25,428 nucleotides of DNA from Coriobacteriia bacterium. Its GTDB lineage: Bacteria > Actinomycetota > Coriobacteriia > WRKU01 > WQUG01. Where the stretch lies: contig WREJ01000001.1 in the NCBI GenBank assembly GCA_009779395.1, positions 1-25,428 on the forward strand. The letters are read 5' to 3'. Shown one piece after another: positions 22,087 to 25,428 of this stretch (position 1 is the stretch's first letter; each line of letters opens with the position of its first letter). Under the pieces are notes generated by a model. The model ran no database searches and was not told the DNA's origin. It saw only the letters and a list, made by a program, of their open reading frames with translations. The translations under genes were made by a program, and so were the position numbers.

Positions 22087-23260
22087 GTGCTCCTCCTCTG
22101 GTGCGTGACAGGTATGGACGTCTGCTCCACACCGAGAACAGAACCCCACACGCAAGGATGTTAGTCACAATAGCAGATAAACCGTAACTCATAAAGGGCA
22201 GCGGGATTCCTGTAATGGGCATAAGTCCCATGGTCATGCCAATATTTTGCAGTATCTGAAAGGCCCACATACTGACAATACCCGCGCACAGCAGACTGCC
22301 GTAGAGGTCGCTGGAGGTACTACCAATCGCAAGGGCAATGACCAGCAAGGCGAGGTAGAGCCCCAGTAAAGCAGTAGTACCCACAAAGCCTGTCTCTTCG
22401 CCCAGTACGCTAAAGATATAGTCGGTCGAGCGTTCCGAAATAAAGTCGAGTTGTGATTGGGTGCCCTCGCCCAGACCCTTGCCGGTCATGCCCCCTGATC
22501 CTATGGCGATTTTCGACTGGTTTAAGTCATAGCCAGCACGATGCGGGTCAGCTGCACCTTGGTCTAAAAAGGCCGTCAGGCGCGTCAGCTGGTAGTTGCG
22601 AATCAGCAGGTGGTCACCCGGTCTGACGGTGTCATAGGTTAGGGAGTTTGCCCAAAACACCAGCGCGATTAATGCCGTACCACCCACTATCAGAGCCGTC
22701 ATATGGCGGGCTTTTGCTCCGCCGACAAACAGCATTCCTAGCATGATGATGATAAAGACCAGTGCCGTACCCAGGTCTGGTTGCGTCATCACAGCAAAAA
22801 AGGGAATCAGCGACAGACCAACAACCTTGCCAAAGGTACGCCAGTTATCGATACTGCCACCGTAGCGTGCAATAATGGCACCTAAAAGCAGTATCATCGC
22901 AATTTTTGCTGGCTCTGAGGGCTGCAGGCTGATACCGGTACCCGCTATACCAATCGAGCGATACACGCCAGCTGCTGTTGGCTGCCCAATCAGGGGAAGG
23001 CGCGGTGAAATCAGCAGGATGATGTTAATCAAAAAGAGGGGCATCAGCCAATCCTGCAGCTTGCGATAGTCAAACATCCAGGCAATTGCCATCAGGATAA
23101 GACCCAGGACAATGCCCTGGATTTGGCGCATCCAGCTGGCATCACCACGTACCGCCGTCTGCAAAAAGACAGCACCATAGGTGATAAGCAAGACCAGCAC
23201 AACCAGAAGCCCTGGATGCACCCATCTGTTAAAAGCACCTATGAAGTCAAATCTGCTCAC
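22070..23260 (-). CDS. rodA: Rod-shape SEDS peptidoglycan glycosyltransferase RodA
   Basis: Polymerises lipid II into glycan strands during side-wall growth, working with the class B PBP encoded just upstream. 396 residues, about ten membrane segments, member of the FtsW/RodA/SpoVE family. Seen: LQPSEPAKIAMILLLG after the third segment, MTQPDLGTALV, the large extracellular loop with GSGGMTGKGLGEGTQSQLDFISERSTDYIFSVLGEE (Asp of STDYIF is the catalytic candidate), and MGLMPITGIPLPFMSYG, the SEDS signature. GTG start at 23260 after GGAAAGGTGCA, 42 bases past the PBP2 stop. The C-terminus overlaps the next gene by 17 bases. Confidence 0.95.
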   Translation of the reverse strand: MSRFDFIGAFNRWVHPGLLVVLVLLITYGAVFLQTAVRGDASWMRQIQGIVLGLILMAIAWMFDYRKLQDWLMPLFLINIILLISPRLPLIGQPTAAGVYRSIGIAGTGISLQPSEPAKIAMILLLGAIIARYGGSIDNWRTFGKVVGLSLIPFFAVMTQPDLGTALVFIIIMLGMLFVGGAKARHMTALIVGGTALIALVFWANSLTYDTVRPGDHLLIRNYQLTRLTAFLDQGAADPHRAGYDLNQSKIAIGSGGMTGKGLGEGTQSQLDFISERSTDYIFSVLGEETGFVGTTALLGLYLALLVIALAIGSTSSDLYGSLLCAGIVSMWAFQILQNIGMTMGLMPITGIPLPFMSYGLSAIVTNILACGVLFSVWSRRPYLSRTRGGAHEITV

Positions 23261-23302
23261 TGCACCTTTCCTCGTCTGTTTTCTCGTTTGTCTAGCGTGT
23301 GC

Positions 23303-25219
23303 CTAGCGCGAATCGTCTGTTGCAAGAACCAATTCTACTTCTTGCCCAAACAGATGGGCAAAAATCTGGCGTACTGCCGGTCCTGCCACGGCTCCGCCGC
23401 CGCCAGCATGCTCGATAATGACCGCTGCAACGTACTGCGGATTGTCAGCAGGCGCGTAGCCAACAAACAGCGCGTGAGAGTCCTGGTCGCGCTCTCCTGT
23501 TACGGGGTCTCGGCGTCCGACCTCTGCTGTTCCCGTTTTGCCGGCTACCTGAATGGGAAAGCCACGAAAGGCGCTGCGCCCCGTACCGTCGGTGATAACA
23601 CGCCGCAGGGCACGCTGCACAATCAAGAACGCTTGGTCGCTGAACTCTGGCTGGTTTTCACTAAGAGTTGGTTCCATTTCACGGACAATCTCGCCACGAT
23701 TGTCACGAATCGAGTGCAAAATCTGTGGCTGCCACGCCGTGCCGCCGTTTGCAATGGGCACGTGCGAGTACGCAAGCTGCAAAGGTGTTGCCAGCATGTC
23801 GCCCTGCCCAATGGACAGGTTCACCGTGTCGCCTGGAACCCACTGCCGGTATTCGGGGAAGTCTCGGTTCCAGTATGCCTTCCATTCGGCGTCGGGAACA
23901 CGCCCACGCGTCTCGCCGGGCAGTGCTATGCCCGTACGCTCACCGTAACCAAAGGCACGCGCGGCAGCCTGGATTTCTTCGTCCTCGCGCAGATAAAAGG
24001 CACGTCCAGCCTCGTAAAAATAGACGTCACAGGAATGGATGGTGCTGGCGTACATGTCCATCCAGCCGTGTCCCGTGCGCAGCCAGCAACGCCAGGGCCA
24101 CTGTTCGCCAAATCCCGTCCAGGTACCCTCGCAGCGGAAGGACTTGCTGGGTTCCCAGTGTAGTTTGTCAACAATCGCAAAGGTCATAAACGACTTGAAA
24201 GTCGACGCTGGTGGGTACATTGACGAAATCGCGCGATTGGTCAGGGGGAAGTTTGAGTCTTCGTCGGTCAGCTCTGCCCAGCGTTCTTGCGGAATGCCGT
24301 CGATGAACTCTTCGGGGTAGTAGGTGGGCAAGTTCACCATGGCAAGAACTTCGCCGGTTCTGACGTCCATGACCACCGCGGAGCCTGCTTGGGCGTCGGT
24401 AAAACCGTTAGACTGTGCCGTGCGCAAGGCATCAGCTAGTGCCTGCTGTGCCACACGACTGACATCGATGCAGATAGTCAGATAGATGTCTTGACCAGCG
24501 GTTGGTTCGGTTTCTTCGATGACGCGCTGCAGGTGACCCTGCGCATTGACCTCGAGCACACGGGTGCCACGCACACCCTGCAAAATGTGTTCAAAAGCAC
24601 GCTCTGCGCCCGTCTTTCCTACGACGTCACTGGGAATATAGTCAGCAAATGCCGCCATATTTAGTTCTTTGTCCGAGATATTGCCCGCATAACCCAAAAC
24701 ATGCGCTGCCAGATTTCCCTCGGGGTACTGGCGCACGGCACGCGCCTCGATTTCGACACCGGCAAACTCGTTGCTGTGTTCGACCAAATACGACACCGTT
24801 GGCATAGGAACGTCAATCGCCAACAGACGCAAGTCAAGCGGTCCTTCTCGGGTGGTTGTCAGACGCGCAACCACCTCTTCGGGGCTCAGATCAAGCGTTT
24901 CTGCCAGGCGATGAACCCACTGCTGCTGACTGTCTGAGAGCTGGTCAAACTCCTCAAAATTTTTAATACGCAAAGCAGGAGCCATTACTGCCATCGTTGG
25001 GCGATTGGTGACCAGAGGATTGCCATTGCGGTCAAAAATGCGCCCGCGAATTGACGCCGTTGTCGAAAGGCGGCGCAGATTGTTGTCCGCGCGATTCTGA
25101 AAGTAGTCGTGCTGGATAATCTGCAGCGTCCACAGGCGAAAGGCCAGCACAACAACAATCACAATCACCATCACCAGCAGAACAAAGAGTCGGCGATTTA
25201 TGCGCGATTCTATGGTCAC
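23303..25219 (-). CDS. mrdA: Penicillin-binding protein 2 (class B transpeptidase, MrdA)
   Basis: Cross-links peptidoglycan for cell elongation as partner of RodA. 638 residues: short cytosolic N-terminus, one membrane segment (about 11-28), PBP dimerisation/pedestal region (about 50-240) with SIRGRIFDRNGNPL, and a transpeptidase domain (about 275-625). Active-site motifs are complete: STFK (Ser339, Lys342), SCD (396-398, the SxN position with Asp as usual for PBP2) and KTGTAE (561-566). The GTG at 25219 overlaps the mreD stop as GTGA with only a weak AAGAGA ribosome site, indicating translational coupling. Order mreD-PBP2-rodA is the classic elongasome arrangement. Confidence 0.95.
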   Translation of the reverse strand: MTIESRINRRLFVLLVMVIVIVVVLAFRLWTLQIIQHDYFQNRADNNLRRLSTTASIRGRIFDRNGNPLVTNRPTMAVMAPALRIKNFEEFDQLSDSQQQWVHRLAETLDLSPEEVVARLTTTREGPLDLRLLAIDVPMPTVSYLVEHSNEFAGVEIEARAVRQYPEGNLAAHVLGYAGNISDKELNMAAFADYIPSDVVGKTGAERAFEHILQGVRGTRVLEVNAQGHLQRVIEETEPTAGQDIYLTICIDVSRVAQQALADALRTAQSNGFTDAQAGSAVVMDVRTGEVLAMVNLPTYYPEEFIDGIPQERWAELTDEDSNFPLTNRAISSMYPPASTFKSFMTFAIVDKLHWEPSKSFRCEGTWTGFGEQWPWRCWLRTGHGWMDMYASTIHSCDVYFYEAGRAFYLREDEEIQAAARAFGYGERTGIALPGETRGRVPDAEWKAYWNRDFPEYRQWVPGDTVNLSIGQGDMLATPLQLAYSHVPIANGGTAWQPQILHSIRDNRGEIVREMEPTLSENQPEFSDQAFLIVQRALRRVITDGTGRSAFRGFPIQVAGKTGTAEVGRRDPVTGERDQDSHALFVGYAPADNPQYVAAVIIEHAGGGGAVAGPAVRQIFAHLFGQEVELVLATDDSR

Positions 25220-25428
25220 GCGATTCTCTTAACCGTATTGGGCTCGGTTTTCATCGCGCGCCGTAAAAATTTAGTCACGAGAGGAAAGACCAGTACCGCA
25301 ATACATACCGCATAGAGGGCTGCGGGGATAACTTTTGTGAAAAAGGCAGGGAAGAATTCGATGGGCAAGCCGAGGGCGACCAGTAAAATCAGGTATACAG
25401 TCTCTGCGATAAGGCTTGCGATGCCTAA
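25216..25428 (-). CDS. mreD: Rod shape-determining protein MreD, C-terminal part
   Basis: Too short to stand out by length because it runs off the right edge: 70 codons in frame ending in TGA at 25216-25218. The translation starts LGIASLIAETVYLILLVALG and continues with FFPAFFTKVIPAALYAVCIAVLVFPLVTKFL, two hydrophobic segments with the P-x-A-L-Y pattern at the end of MreD proteins, then a basic tail. MreD is a membrane component of the elongasome linking MreB/MreC with RodA/PBP2. The stop overlaps the PBP2 GTG start. Identification rests on this short tail plus gene order; mreB and mreC are expected beyond the edge. Confidence 0.75.
   Translation of the reverse strand, partial: LGIASLIAETVYLILLVALGLPIEFFPAFFTKVIPAALYAVCIAVLVFPLVTKFLRRAMKTEPNTVKRIA

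Noticed and set aside
23123..24163. Long plus-strand open frame (346 codons) opposite PBP2 and rodA
   Set aside because: The minus strand carries complete PBP2 active-site motifs and RodA sequence. The plus-strand product is Cys/Arg-rich, low in recognisable structure and matches no family, as expected of an antisense shadow.

Overview
The window is a compact stretch of chromosome, apparently from a Gram-positive anaerobe or facultative anaerobe with balanced base composition. My best guess is an actinobacterium of class Coriobacteriia. This is inference, based on the combination of asp23-fakA-degV-recG-rsmD-coaD, a rodA-linked DUF697 protein, a streptococcal-pilin-like surface protein with a non-standard sorting signal, frequent GTG/TTG starts with GGAGG-type ribosome sites, and a GGM-rich GroEL tail. 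No species is asserted. Apart from groES-groEL, every gene is on the minus strand. I saw no tRNA, rRNA, CRISPR array, transposase or phage gene.

Layout, left to right. (1) 1-194: non-coding end with a run of 13 C. (2) 195-6464, minus: one tight operon read asp23, fakA, degV/fakB-like, recG, rsmD, coaD from a TATAAT promoter at about 6500. It combines exogenous fatty acid phosphorylation, fork rescue, 16S rRNA methylation and coenzyme A synthesis. (3) 6582-9674, minus: a 1030-residue surface protein with a signal peptide, six RCC1 repeats, two Ig-like domains, two pilin-type isopeptide domains and a C-terminal anchor. (4) 9770-12172, minus: class I aldolase, class II aldolase and YdcZ-type transporter, translationally coupled; the class II enzyme may start at ATT. 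(5) 12308-14401, plus: groES-groEL with an extended -10 promoter and a partial CIRCE. (6) 14402-14599: a nested palindrome between convergent genes. (7) 14600-18569, minus: membrane-anchored polysaccharide deacetylase, YtxH-like protein, typA/bipA and an Rrf2-family regulator with four cysteines. (8) 18813-25428, minus: the rod-elongation cluster read mreD (partial), PBP2, rodA, DUF697 protein, small membrane protein, asnB.

No entirely new multi-gene system is evident. The strongest anomalies are an asparagine synthetase homologue whose glutaminase active site is replaced at five positions at once (Cys, Arg, Asn, Glu and Asp all lost), placed right behind the cell-wall elongation genes; the RCC1/pilin hybrid surface protein with near-identical 153-bp repeats; the nested palindrome with a third degenerate copy of its arm; a FakB-like protein lacking the usual His of its HxGPG motif; and a probable ATT start codon.
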